From positions 1 to 18,897 of the forward strand of contig DCVX01000020.1 of the NCBI GenBank assembly GCA_002328805.1: a stretch of DNA of 18,897 nt, in the 5' to 3' direction. Under the pieces are notes generated by a model. The model searched no databases and was not told the origin of the DNA. It was given only the letters and a program-made list of their open reading frames with translations. This stretch comes from Candidatus Dojkabacteria bacterium UBA2177 (GTDB lineage: Bacteria > Patescibacteriota > Dojkabacteria > SC72). Position 1 is the stretch's first letter; every line of letters starts with the position of its first letter. A program made the position numbers and the translations under genes. Of the stretch, positions 7,030 through 13,128 are shown piece by piece.

Positions 7030-8091
7030 TTCTTCATCCTTAGGAGTCATCTCCTTGGTGAGAACATAGAAGGTGCCTCTTCCTCTTCCTTTCTGTTTTA
7101 TATACTTCTTATCAACCATGTCCTGTAGGTCTCTATAGGAGGTCATAAAGGATACTCCCATTAACTTGGTATATTTACTCCTTGTAATTTTTTTATTTAC
7201 TGCAAGATAATCTAGGAGCTGTATTTGTCTTTGGTTAAGATGTAGTTCTAAAGAACCTTGTTTCTTAACTTTGTTGTTATATGTTTCTTTAAAATCTTCT
7301 GTTACTTCTAACACCGTAAGTGAGGAGGTGTAGAGGAATGCTTCTAGGAATGTAGTTAAGTCTAATTTGCTTTTAGATAATTTGAAAGCTGAGAGAAGGT
7401 CTTGAGATATGTTCTCTGTAGCTTTGAAGAAAGGAATAATATTGTTGGGATTATAACCATATTTCTTACTTAAGGTTTCAACCATAAGGAGTGCAGTTAT
7501 TTGGTTTCCAGATAGGAAAGGTGCTTTGTCTATGAATTCAAAGAGCAAAACCCCTAACTTTATTAGTTTGTGGTTATTATCTTTGTCGTTTTCGATCCAG
7601 TCAAAGATTTCATTAAAATGACTGTTTAAGTCTAACTTAGGATAAAAATCTCTAGCCTTATACCAGGTATCATAAATTTCGTTTGGTTTCTCAGAGAAGC
7701 TTCTAACTTTTGCTAAGTCCCATTCATCCACAATATCTTTCATAACCAACTTATTTATATGGGATGCGAGATCCATAGATGGTTTGAGAGCATTTCTCTC
7801 GTTGTAAGACCTAACGAAGTCTTTAGCATTTCTAAAGTTTGTAAAAAGTTTAAACTCTTTCTTTTGAGAAGGCATTTCCTGCCCTCTGTGTATCTGTAAA
7901 GCTTGGTTGTAACCAATACTGTTTCCTACTAAATTCCCAAGTGCATTTATATCTTGGGCTGAGTATTTTTCTTCCAAAGGGGCTTTATGTTTATCTGGGA
8001 GTTTATTATTTTTAAGGTTGTTAATACTTAGTTCATATTTAATGATGTATCTTAGTATTAGGTTTGTTAATGTGTATTTTGGTGTTCTCAT
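7021..8091 (-). CDS. Fic-like protein with degenerate active site and C-terminal winged HTH
   Basis: The 356-residue protein starts at the ATG at 8091; an earlier in-frame start would lie inside tRNA-Thr. The middle has the Fic layout, LLFEFIDKAPFLSGNQITALL (about 182-202), where active Fic proteins carry HPFxxGNGRxxR. Here the catalytic His is Ala190 and the GR after GN is Q197-I198, so AMP transfer is unlikely. The C-terminal region (about 286-344, LNQRQIQLLDYL to GRGRGTFYVL) is the winged helix often fused to Fic domains. A DNA-binding regulator is the best reading. The upstream tRNA-Thr probably shares its transcript, since only 18 nt lie between them. The fold call is fairly firm, the role unknown. 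Confidence 0.75.
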   Translation of the reverse strand: MRTPKYTLTNLILRYIIKYELSINNLKNNKLPDKHKAPLEEKYSAQDINALGNLVGNSIGYNQALQIHRGQEMPSQKKEFKLFTNFRNAKDFVRSYNERNALKPSMDLASHINKLVMKDIVDEWDLAKVRSFSEKPNEIYDTWYKARDFYPKLDLNSHFNEIFDWIENDKDNNHKLIKLGVLLFEFIDKAPFLSGNQITALLMVETLSKKYGYNPNNIIPFFKATENISQDLLSAFKLSKSKLDLTTFLEAFLYTSSLTVLEVTEDFKETYNNKVKKQGSLELHLNQRQIQLLDYLAVNKKITRSKYTKLMGVSFMTSYRDLQDMVDKKYIKQKGRGRGTFYVLTKEMTPKDEELI

Positions 8092-8109
8092 AATGTTTAT
8101 TTTTGTAAA

Positions 8110-8182
8110 AGCTGATGGATGGTTTCGAACCATCGACCGTTCCCTTACGAAGGGAATGCTCTACCAGCTGAGCTACATCAGC
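8110..8182 (-). tRNA. tRNA-Thr (CGU)
   Basis: This is a 73-nt cloverleaf on the - strand. The acceptor GCTGATG/CATCAGC is fully paired. The anticodon stem TTCCC/GGGAA carries loop TTCGTAA with anticodon CGT. The T arm is GATGG-TTCGAAA-CCATC. The discriminator is U and no CCA is encoded. Confidence 0.96.
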
Positions 8183-8194
8183 GAATGTAACGAT

Positions 8195-8203
8195 ATTGTA
8201 ACA
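8195..8203 (-). promoter_or_regulatory. Extended -10 promoter of tRNA-Thr
   Basis: The - strand reads TGTTACAAT, a TGn-TACAAT box ending 12 nt before the tRNA 5' end, at the same distance as for tRNA-Leu. Confidence 0.5.
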
Positions 8204-8215
8204 CACGTAGGGCCT

Positions 8216-8244
8216 TTGCTTCTAGGTGCTATTTCTAATACAAT
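8216..8244 (+). promoter_or_regulatory. Possible promoter of the HAD gene
   Basis: TTGCTT (8216-8221), a 17-bp spacer, then TACAAT (8239-8244). The predicted +1 near 8251 gives a leader of about 6 nt before the ATG at 8257. The -35 is poor (3 of 6). Confidence 0.35.
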
Positions 8245-8256
8245 CTAGATTATATT

Positions 8257-8718
8257 ATGAAAGAGATATATAAGGATATAGATATTGTGATTTTTGATGT
8301 TATGGGGGTTATTGTTAGGAAGCAATTTCTGGGGAAGTTGGCTATTGATAAAGATTTATATGAATATCTCTCTTTTCTTAAAGGGGCTGGTATTAACAGG
8401 GGGATACTTTCTAATATGCCAAGGGAATGGTGGAGATATTTTTCTGAGAAGTTTTCTTTAGTAGAATATTTTAACCCAATTGTTTTAAGTGGGGAGGTTG
8501 GTATGCGGAAGCCAGATAAGGAGATATATCTGGAATTTGAAAAGAGATCTGGAATTCCTCTAGAGAGGAGTTTGTTTATAGATGATAGGTTAAGCAACTT
8601 AGAAGCTGCTTCTAATCTTGGGATTAAGACGGTTTATTTTAAGAAGGGTGATGGTAAGGGGTATGGAAATGGTTTTAATCCTGATTTCCAAGTAAATAGT
8701 TTTACTGAACTCTTCTAA
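8257..8718 (+). CDS. HAD-superfamily hydrolase (subfamily IA-like)
   Basis: This 153-residue protein has the four HAD motifs. Motif I is IVIFDVMGVI with nucleophile Asp14. Motif II is ILSN with Ser52. Motif III is GMRKPDKEIY with Lys85. Motif IV is SLFIDDRLSNLEAA with Asp109-Asp110. The second Asp of the usual DxD is Met16; several IA relatives have Gly there. The cap region between motif I and II is short (about 30 residues) and helical, typical of small IA members. It is probably a cytosolic phosphatase with a small substrate that cannot be named. It is divergent from tRNA-Thr and has no Shine-Dalgarno. Confidence 0.85.
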   Translation: MKEIYKDIDIVIFDVMGVIVRKQFLGKLAIDKDLYEYLSFLKGAGINRGILSNMPREWWRYFSEKFSLVEYFNPIVLSGEVGMRKPDKEIYLEFEKRSGIPLERSLFIDDRLSNLEAASNLGIKTVYFKKGDGKGYGNGFNPDFQVNSFTELF

Positions 8719-8765
8719 TATCTCCTGTATTAACAGTATGTTTGTGGTAATTCCTTTTCTGACAA

Positions 8766-8841
8766 TGGAGCGAGAGACGGGATTCGAACCCGCGACCTTC
8801 TGCTTGGGAAGCAGACATTCTACCAACTGAACTACTCTCGC
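8766..8841 (-). tRNA. tRNA-Gly (CCC)
   Basis: The cloverleaf on the - strand has acceptor GCGAGAG/CTCTCGC, anticodon stem TCTGC/GCAGA with loop TTCCCAA (anticodon CCC), and T arm GCGGG-TTCGAAT-CCCGT. The discriminator is U, usual for tRNA-Gly. Unlike the other four tRNAs here, a CCA follows directly (8766-8768) and is included in the span. Confidence 0.95.
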
Positions 8842-8851
8842 TTACATGCAT

Positions 8852-8860
8852 ATTTTACTA
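8852..8860 (-). promoter_or_regulatory. tRNA-Gly -10 region
   Basis: The - strand motif TAGTAAAAT lies 10 nt before the tRNA 5' end, identical to the tRNA-Glu and tRNA-Leu motifs. It sits directly downstream of the terminator that ends the YtxH transcript. Confidence 0.5.
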
Positions 8861-8862
8861 AG

Positions 8863-8888
8863 AAAAAGGGACTATATCTAGTCCCTTT
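8863..8888 (-). terminator. Intrinsic terminator of the ytxH-like gene
   Basis: AAAGGGACTA (8865-8874) and TAGTCCCTTT (8879-8888) form a perfect 10-bp stem with a 4-nt loop. On the - strand the stem runs into a T-rich stretch (TTTTTCTT), so it ends the gene at 8926-9291. On the + strand no T run follows. Confidence 0.8.
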
Positions 8889-8925
8889 AGGATTACTATG
8901 TAAACCTATGAAAAGGTCAAACTTA

Positions 8926-9291
8926 TTACGCTAAGCTCTTTTTTATCATAGCCCAATCACTTCTTAGTTGCTCTCCCAATTGTTTAGCAGAAGAAGATGA
9001 GACTTGAGCATCCCTCTTGAATTCATCTACAACTTCAGCAACAATTTTCTTGTATTTCTCTTCATCTATCTTCTCTCCAGCTTTTTTAACCTGTTCAATC
9101 TTTTTTTCGACTTCGGCTCTGGCTTTTTCATATGTATCTACTGCTTTGTCTTTTATATCTCCCGCAAGCTTTTTAATATCTTCTCTCGTTTCTTCTCCAG
9201 ATTTTGGAGCTAAGAGAATACCAGCAATAGCACCACCTATAGCACCGAAGATTAAACCCTTAAAGAAGGAATTTGTGTTGTTATGTGACAT
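8926..9291 (-). CDS. YtxH-family small membrane-associated protein
   Basis: The 121-residue protein has the YtxH signature near the N-terminus: FFKGLIFGAIGGAIAGILLA (9-28), a glycine-rich hydrophobic helix, then PKSGEETRED. The rest (about 40-121) is a highly charged helix likely to form a coiled coil (KKIEQVKKAGEKIDEEKYKK). YtxH proteins are stress-linked membrane-associated proteins of unknown biochemical role. A -10 box ends 6 nt before the ATG and a clear terminator follows, so it is probably a single-gene transcript. Confidence 0.8.
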   Translation of the reverse strand: MSHNNTNSFFKGLIFGAIGGAIAGILLAPKSGEETREDIKKLAGDIKDKAVDTYEKARAEVEKKIEQVKKAGEKIDEEKYKKIVAEVVDEFKRDAQVSSSSAKQLGEQLRSDWAMIKKSLA

Positions 9292-9297
9292 ATAGAA

Positions 9298-9303
9298 AAT
9301 ATA
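9298..9303 (-). promoter_or_regulatory. -10 box of the ytxH-like gene within an inverted repeat
   Basis: TATATT on the - strand is followed by six bases and the ATG at 9291. TTAG precedes it. The box forms one arm of an inverted repeat, 9299-9307 with 9325-9333. Confidence 0.4.
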
Positions 9304-9333
9304 CTAAATTTATATATCTTCATCTTAGTATAT
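9299..9333. repeat. 9-bp inverted repeat overlapping the ytxH promoter
   Basis: ATATACTAA (9299-9307) and TTAGTATAT (9325-9333) are perfect inverse copies 17 bp apart. The left arm contains the -10 box of the ytxH-like gene. It could be an operator, a weak terminator for the gene ending at 9352, or an AT-rich coincidence. Confidence 0.4.
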
Positions 9334-9351
9334 ATCTAGGAATCTGTCCAA

Positions 9352-9678
9352 TTAAGATTTAAAGAAATTTAATATGAAGTAGACTAGAATAATAAAGAAG
9401 CTAGGAATTAGTATTGCTCCTAAGATATCCCAGAAGGATTGTTGAGGAACAATAATTTCTTCTTGTACTGTCTCCTCTTCCGTATCCTCCTTTTCCAGTT
9501 CCACCTCTTTTCTCTCTGGAGATTCTCCTTCTCCTGGGGCAGAGGTTCTTCCATCTTCAAATTCTACTATTTCAATATCGTTTGTTATTTCAAAATCATT
9601 ATCAGTTTGTGCAAAAGAAAACGAAAAAGAAGAGAACAAGAGTATGAATGTAAGTGTTAGTTGAGATAATTTTTTCAT
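9352..9678 (-). CDS. Secreted, membrane-anchored acidic protein of unknown function
   Basis: This 108-residue protein has a typical signal peptide (MKKLSQLTLTFILLFSSFS, then FSFAQT with a likely cut after FAQ or SFA), a strongly acidic middle rich in Glu and Asp (about 27-78), and a C-terminal membrane segment (WDILGAILIPSFFIILVYFI, about 83-102) followed by a short FKS tail. The layout suggests an outside-facing acidic loop held by its C-terminus. The LPxTG-like motif of sortase substrates is absent. I do not recognise it. It is divergent from rnhB through a shared -10 region. Confidence 0.65.
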   Translation of the reverse strand: MKKLSQLTLTFILLFSSFSFSFAQTDNDFEITNDIEIVEFEDGRTSAPGEGESPERKEVELEKEDTEEETVQEEIIVPQQSFWDILGAILIPSFFIILVYFILNFFKS

Positions 9679-9684
9679 AGGTAT

Positions 9685-9694
9685 ATGGTAGCAT
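9685..9694. promoter_or_regulatory. Overlapping divergent -10 boxes (rnhB and the 9352-9678 gene)
   Basis: The ten bases ATGGTAGCAT read TGGTAGCAT on + (9686-9694), a TGn-TAGCAT box 8 nt before the rnhB ATG at 9703. On - they read TGCTACCAT (9693-9685), a TGn-TACCAT box 6 nt before the ATG at 9678. Both extended -10 elements use the same base pairs. Confidence 0.5.
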
Positions 9695-9702
9695 ATATAA
9701 CT

Positions 9703-10326
9703 ATGATATATCCAGATACAAAATTAGAGGAGAGGTTGTGGTCAGAGGGTTACAAGCTTGTTTTAGGTTTAGATGAAGCAGGTAGGGGACCTTTAGCAGG
9801 GCCTGTTGTTGCGGGTGGTGTTGTTATTACTAAAGAGAGCGAAATTATTCCAACGGTAAGAGATAGTAAGAAGATGACGGAGAAGCAAAGAGAGGAGGCG
9901 TTTGGAAAGATACAAAAATCTGTTCTTGCATACGGTGTGGGTATAGTTGGATCTAGTGAAATAGACGAAATTGGGATACAAGAGGCGGTGTTAAAGGCAA
10001 TGACAATTGTTCTTGAGGTCATAGAGGCGAAGTTGAATGAGAGGGTAGATTATATTATTGGGGATGGTACAAATATTCTAAGTATTCCAAGATACAAGAT
10101 GGTCAAGATTAAGGAAGGGGATTTGCTTCATTATTCAATATCTGCAGGTTCTGTATTAGCAAAGGTTACGAGGGATAGGATAATGAGGGAGTATCATGAG
10201 AGGTATCCAGAGTATGGTTTTGATACTCATGTGGGATATGGTACTAAGAAGCATATTGAGGCTATAAAGAAATTTGGTATAACGGAGATACACAGAAAGA
10301 GTTTTGCACCTATTAATAAGCTTTAG
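9703..10326 (+). CDS. rnhB: Ribonuclease HII
   Basis: From the ATG at 9703 the protein has 207 residues, close to family length. It shows LGLDEAGRGPLAGPVVAGGV (21-40) with catalytic Asp24 and Glu25 and the GRG that reads the RNA-DNA junction. DSKKMT follows at 54-59, then IIGDG with Asp121, SAGSVLAKVTRDRIM with Asp158, and a C-terminal YGFDTHVGYGTKKH. It cuts RNA in RNA-DNA hybrids and at single ribonucleotides. An ATG six codons earlier is in frame, but it lies inside the -10 box, so I chose 9703. Its stop overlaps the stop of the convergent gene. Confidence 0.96.
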   Translation: MIYPDTKLEERLWSEGYKLVLGLDEAGRGPLAGPVVAGGVVITKESEIIPTVRDSKKMTEKQREEAFGKIQKSVLAYGVGIVGSSEIDEIGIQEAVLKAMTIVLEVIEAKLNERVDYIIGDGTNILSIPRYKMVKIKEGDLLHYSISAGSVLAKVTRDRIMREYHERYPEYGFDTHVGYGTKKHIEAIKKFGITEIHRKSFAPINKL

Positions 10327-11063
10327 TCTTTTAGTTCTGTGCCTCCCCACTCAATAACTGTAAAACCGTCTCTTCTGAAAGTTTCAAATTCTTGAGGTTG
10401 AACATCGATTTCTTCATCCAGTTTCTTAAATACCATGAAAACCCTAAGGACGGAGTCTGGTTCAGGGGAGATGTCTAATCCAACTCGGTTATGATACTCA
10501 TCCTCTGTTGCAAAGTGTATTAAGTTATATTCATTTTCAATCATTTGTGGTAGCCAGTAGACAATAAATTCGTTGTACTCCTTTGGAAGGAGACCTATTT
10601 CATAAAGTTTATCTTGTAAGAATTCTGCGGTATCCTCTCCTGCTACAACATAGCCAGTAGTCATGTCATATTGGATTTCCTCTGTATTTTTTCCTTCCCA
10701 GAAAAGGTAGCTATATTCCTTTCCATCTTCTTTATTTACGATTTTACCATCTGGATATGCTGTAACGGACCAGCCGTTTTTATATTCTGGATAGGTTACG
10801 AAGAGATCTCCAGAATAATCTATACTTACGTTTATAGAAAGTTCTTCTTGAGGATATAGGTATATGATTGGCTTCAGGTCAACGACTCCCCCTGGATCTC
10901 TATAAGGATTTTCTCGGGAGGTATCCTCTGATTCTGGACAGAGTATTTCTATCTCAAGGTAATTTGGAATTGCTCCAGTTTTTGTAAGCACAGCAAATCC
11001 TGTGGCTGAAACCAAGAGTAGTAAAATCAGGAGTATACTTAATCTTTTCAAGTTAAAAAGCAC
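10323..11063 (-). CDS. Membrane-anchored KPIIYLYP-family protein of unknown function
   Basis: From the GTG at 11063 the protein has 246 residues: a hydrophobic anchor (about 7-26, RLSILLILLLLVSATGFAVL), a linker with one Cys, then a domain that begins KPIIYLYPQEE and contains FVTYPEYKNGWSVTAYPDG, YSYLFWEGK, and a C-terminal part with YNEFIVYWLPQMIENEYNL and LRVFMVFK. From memory this conserved domain is widespread in CPR and other bacteria and has no known activity; it probably faces outside. An ATG at 11096 extends the frame, but a TTGACA-17-TACACT promoter overlaps that stretch, so the later start is preferred. The stop overlaps that of rnhB. Confidence 0.75.
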   Translation of the reverse strand: MLFNLKRLSILLILLLLVSATGFAVLTKTGAIPNYLEIEILCPESEDTSRENPYRDPGGVVDLKPIIYLYPQEELSINVSIDYSGDLFVTYPEYKNGWSVTAYPDGKIVNKEDGKEYSYLFWEGKNTEEIQYDMTTGYVVAGEDTAEFLQDKLYEIGLLPKEYNEFIVYWLPQMIENEYNLIHFATEDEYHNRVGLDISPEPDSVLRVFMVFKKLDEEIDVQPQEFETFRRDGFTVIEWGGTELKD

Positions 11064-11078
11064 TAAAGTTATCACCTC

Positions 11079-11107
11079 AGTGTATTTCCCCCTCATAATT
11101 TTGTCAA
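11079..11107 (-). promoter_or_regulatory. Promoter of the KPIIYLYP gene
   Basis: On the - strand TTGACA (11102-11107), a 17-bp spacer and TACACT (11079-11084) give a near-consensus promoter. It covers the ATG at 11096 of the longest frame and points to a +1 near 11072, with the GTG at 11063 as the likely start. Confidence 0.6.
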
Positions 11108-11111
11108 ATTG

Positions 11112-11120
11112 TGTTAAAAT
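11112..11120 (+). promoter_or_regulatory. Extended -10 promoter of the Nudix gene
   Basis: TGTTAAAAT is a TGn-TAAAAT box followed by five bases and the ATG at 11126, so the transcript likely begins within 2 nt of the start codon. It is divergent from the TTGACA of the neighbouring promoter, with 4 bp between them. Confidence 0.5.
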
Positions 11121-11125
11121 AGTTT

Positions 11126-11653
11126 ATGGAAAAAGCTTCTTCAGAAAGGAACCCCCCAGAATTATTAGATGTGGTAGACGAGGAAGGAAGAGTTATTGGT
11201 CAAGCCACTAGAGAGATGTGCCATAGTAATCCAGAATTATTACATCCCACAGTACACTTTACCCTTTTAGATTTAAAAAACAGAGCGGTTTTACTTTCAA
11301 AAAGGAATAGGGATAAGAAATATGACGGAGGTATGACAACATTCTTTGGGGAACATATCTTTTCAGGGGAGAGTGCAAACTTAGCCCTCATTAGGGGAGT
11401 AGAGGAAGAGTTGGGTTTTAGGCCTATGGGTTTCTTGTCTTTAGGAACAAAAATATTTAGATATGGTAACCAGAAAGAGTTAGCTACTTTTTATTTAGTG
11501 ACTTACAGGGGAGAAGAATTAAACTTTGATGTTGACGAAATAGAGAGTCTAGAATGGGTCCCGTTAGAAACAGTAAAGGGATATGATGATAATGTCGAGG
11601 AGATAACTAAATATTGGATAGACAGATTTGACTGGGAGAAGCTCTCCTACTAA
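11126..11653 (+). CDS. Nudix hydrolase, isopentenyl-diphosphate isomerase-like
   Basis: This 175-residue protein has the fold order of IDI-type Nudix enzymes: an N-terminal DVVDEEGRVIGQATRE (15-30), HPTVHFTLLD, LLSKRNRDKKYDGGM, then the Nudix box GEHIFSGESANLALIRGVEEELGF (75-98). The metal-binding EE pair is Glu94-Glu95 and Arg90 is kept, but the Glu normally after this Arg is Gly91, and the first Gly is one residue farther from Glu82 than usual. Substrate cannot be named; many such proteins (YfcD-like) are not true isomerases. It is followed 26 bp later by another + gene with its own promoter. Confidence 0.82.
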   Translation: MEKASSERNPPELLDVVDEEGRVIGQATREMCHSNPELLHPTVHFTLLDLKNRAVLLSKRNRDKKYDGGMTTFFGEHIFSGESANLALIRGVEEELGFRPMGFLSLGTKIFRYGNQKELATFYLVTYRGEELNFDVDEIESLEWVPLETVKGYDDNVEEITKYWIDRFDWEKLSY

Positions 11654-11662
11654 TTTTATTTG

Positions 11663-11671
11663 TGATATACT
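11663..11671 (+). promoter_or_regulatory. Extended -10 promoter of the 11680 gene
   Basis: TGATATACT (TGn-TATACT) ends 8 nt before the ATG at 11680. An in-frame GTG (11662) overlaps it and is therefore an unlikely start. Confidence 0.45.
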
Positions 11672-11679
11672 CCCCAGTA

Positions 11680-12180
11680 ATGGAAAACAATCTTTTGGAA
11701 CAAAGTCTTTTTGAAGCGGAAGGTCCCAATATTGAGACTAAGAATATTCTATATGTTGAAAAGTTTTTAGATGAACTACCAACAATTTTCAATGAGTTGG
11801 TTCTTCAGGATGGGAGTAGGGCAGCTGTTTTATACAACGATGCTTTAATTAGTGAAGAGAATAAGGAGATATTACCCCCTTATGACTATTTTGTTTTTTC
11901 TAAGTATGGTTTAACTCAATTTAATTCTTCTTACAAAGGTTTTTTGGGTTGGACTATTACTACTAATGCAATAGCATCTTTAATAGAATTAAGTGATGGG
12001 CAGGAGGTTGAAGATTTGGTTGTCTCTGAATGGAAGAGGTGGAAGAGGAATAGGATAAATAAGGGGATTATACCTCTTAAGATGGTATTAAGGTCTGTTA
12101 CGGTTACGGGTGTTCATCTAAGGTATGGGATTGAGGATTTTTATAAGAATGTTCTTAGCTATATGAATTTAAGTATTTAG
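11680..12180 (+). CDS. Protein of unknown function
   Basis: This soluble-looking 166-residue protein has no signal peptide, membrane segment or Cys. The N-terminal part is acidic with a predicted helix KFLDELPTIFNELV (about 28-41), followed by alternating strands around AAVLYNDALI and PYDYFVFSKYG. The C-terminal part has a basic patch WKRWKRNRINKG (about 118-129) and the strand KMVLRSVTVTGVHLRYG. I do not recognise a family. It is the last gene before the restriction-modification operon, whose genes converge on it. Confidence 0.7.
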   Translation: MENNLLEQSLFEAEGPNIETKNILYVEKFLDELPTIFNELVLQDGSRAAVLYNDALISEENKEILPPYDYFVFSKYGLTQFNSSYKGFLGWTITTNAIASLIELSDGQEVEDLVVSEWKRWKRNRINKGIIPLKMVLRSVTVTGVHLRYGIEDFYKNVLSYMNLSI

Positions 12181-12231
12181 TACTTCGAACCACTATATGG
12201 ACATTATATGGTTTGGGATGATTCGTATGAG

Positions 12232-13128
12232 TTAATAATTTTTAATTAATAATTCATTAACTTTACCTCTTCCATTTGAATCAGAATTAATATGTCTTTT
12301 AGCAAATACTCTTTGTATATTAAATTCTTTATATAATTCATCAAAGAAATTATCTTTAGTGTCCGAATTACTGAGTAGTAAATAGTGTCCTTTTTTAGAC
12401 AGCTTTTTGTAATATTCTGACAATTGCTTTTGATCTTCATCATTAAAATCTTCTTTGGAATATTTTGTAAAGCTAGAAGAATCACTTAAAGGTCTGTAAG
12501 GGGGGTCTAAGTATACAAAGGCGTTTTGTTTGTCGGAAATTGTTATTGAATCATAGTGGCTAGAATAGATCTCTGTATTTTGAAGACCTATATGGCAGCT
12601 ATTTATATTCTCCTCATCTAATATCTTTGGGTTTTTGTAATATCCTATTGGAACATTAAACTCTCCCTTACTGTTTTGCCGAAATAGTCCATTAAAACAT
12701 GTTTTGTTTAGTGCAATTAAAAGTGCAGCCTTTTGAATCCATGCTTCTTTATCTTGTTTATTATATTTGACCTTAAGTTTGTTATATGGAGTTCTTAGGT
12801 TGTTATAGAAGTACCTTTTCCTACCTTCTTGGCTCAAAACTAAATACTCTTCACTGATTTCTCTCAGTTTTTTAATTAATTCTTCTGGAAAGAGTTTAAT
12901 AACTTTGTATGTGATCATTAGATCTGGATTAATATCATTAATGACACTTTTTTTTATGGAGTAATTGGATAATAGATAGAATAGTAAGGCACCTCCTCCT
13001 ACAAAAGGCTCTATGTATAGATCGATTTGTTTTGTTTCTATAATATGAGGAGGGAAGTTAGCTTCTAGTTCATTAAGCAGTTGTCTCTTACCTCCGGCCC
13101 ATTTTAGAAAGGGTTTTTGTTGGATCAT
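12232..13128 (-). CDS. dpnM: Dam/DpnM-type adenine-N6 DNA methyltransferase (GATC)
   Basis: The 298-residue protein is an alpha-class N6-adenine methylase: motif X KWAGGKRQLL (9-18), SAM motif I YIEPFVGGGALLFYL (38-52), the Dam-family NKTCFNGLFR (141-150), and catalytic motif IV DPPY (208-211). This set is that of Dam and M.DpnII, which methylate GATC in double-stranded DNA. It starts with an ATGA overlap at the end of the endonuclease gene and is third in the operon. In the described DpnII operon it is first. No separate promoter is evident, so its expression depends on the upstream genes. Confidence 0.95.
   Translation of the reverse strand: MIQQKPFLKWAGGKRQLLNELEANFPPHIIETKQIDLYIEPFVGGGALLFYLLSNYSIKKSVINDINPDLMITYKVIKLFPEELIKKLREISEEYLVLSQEGRKRYFYNNLRTPYNKLKVKYNKQDKEAWIQKAALLIALNKTCFNGLFRQNSKGEFNVPIGYYKNPKILDEENINSCHIGLQNTEIYSSHYDSITISDKQNAFVYLDPPYRPLSDSSSFTKYSKEDFNDEDQKQLSEYYKKLSKKGHYLLLSNSDTKDNFFDELYKEFNIQRVFAKRHINSDSNGRGKVNELLIKNY

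Noticed and set aside
8092..8133. Earlier start for the Fic-like gene.
   Set aside because: It lies within tRNA-Thr; the ATG at 8091 follows the tRNA directly.
8250..8597. 115-residue - strand frame opposite the HAD gene.
   Set aside because: It is antisense to a gene with four clear HAD motifs.
12188..12213. Hairpin AACCA...TGGTT between the 11680 gene and dpnM as a terminator.
   Set aside because: A bulge interrupts the stem and no T run follows on either strand.
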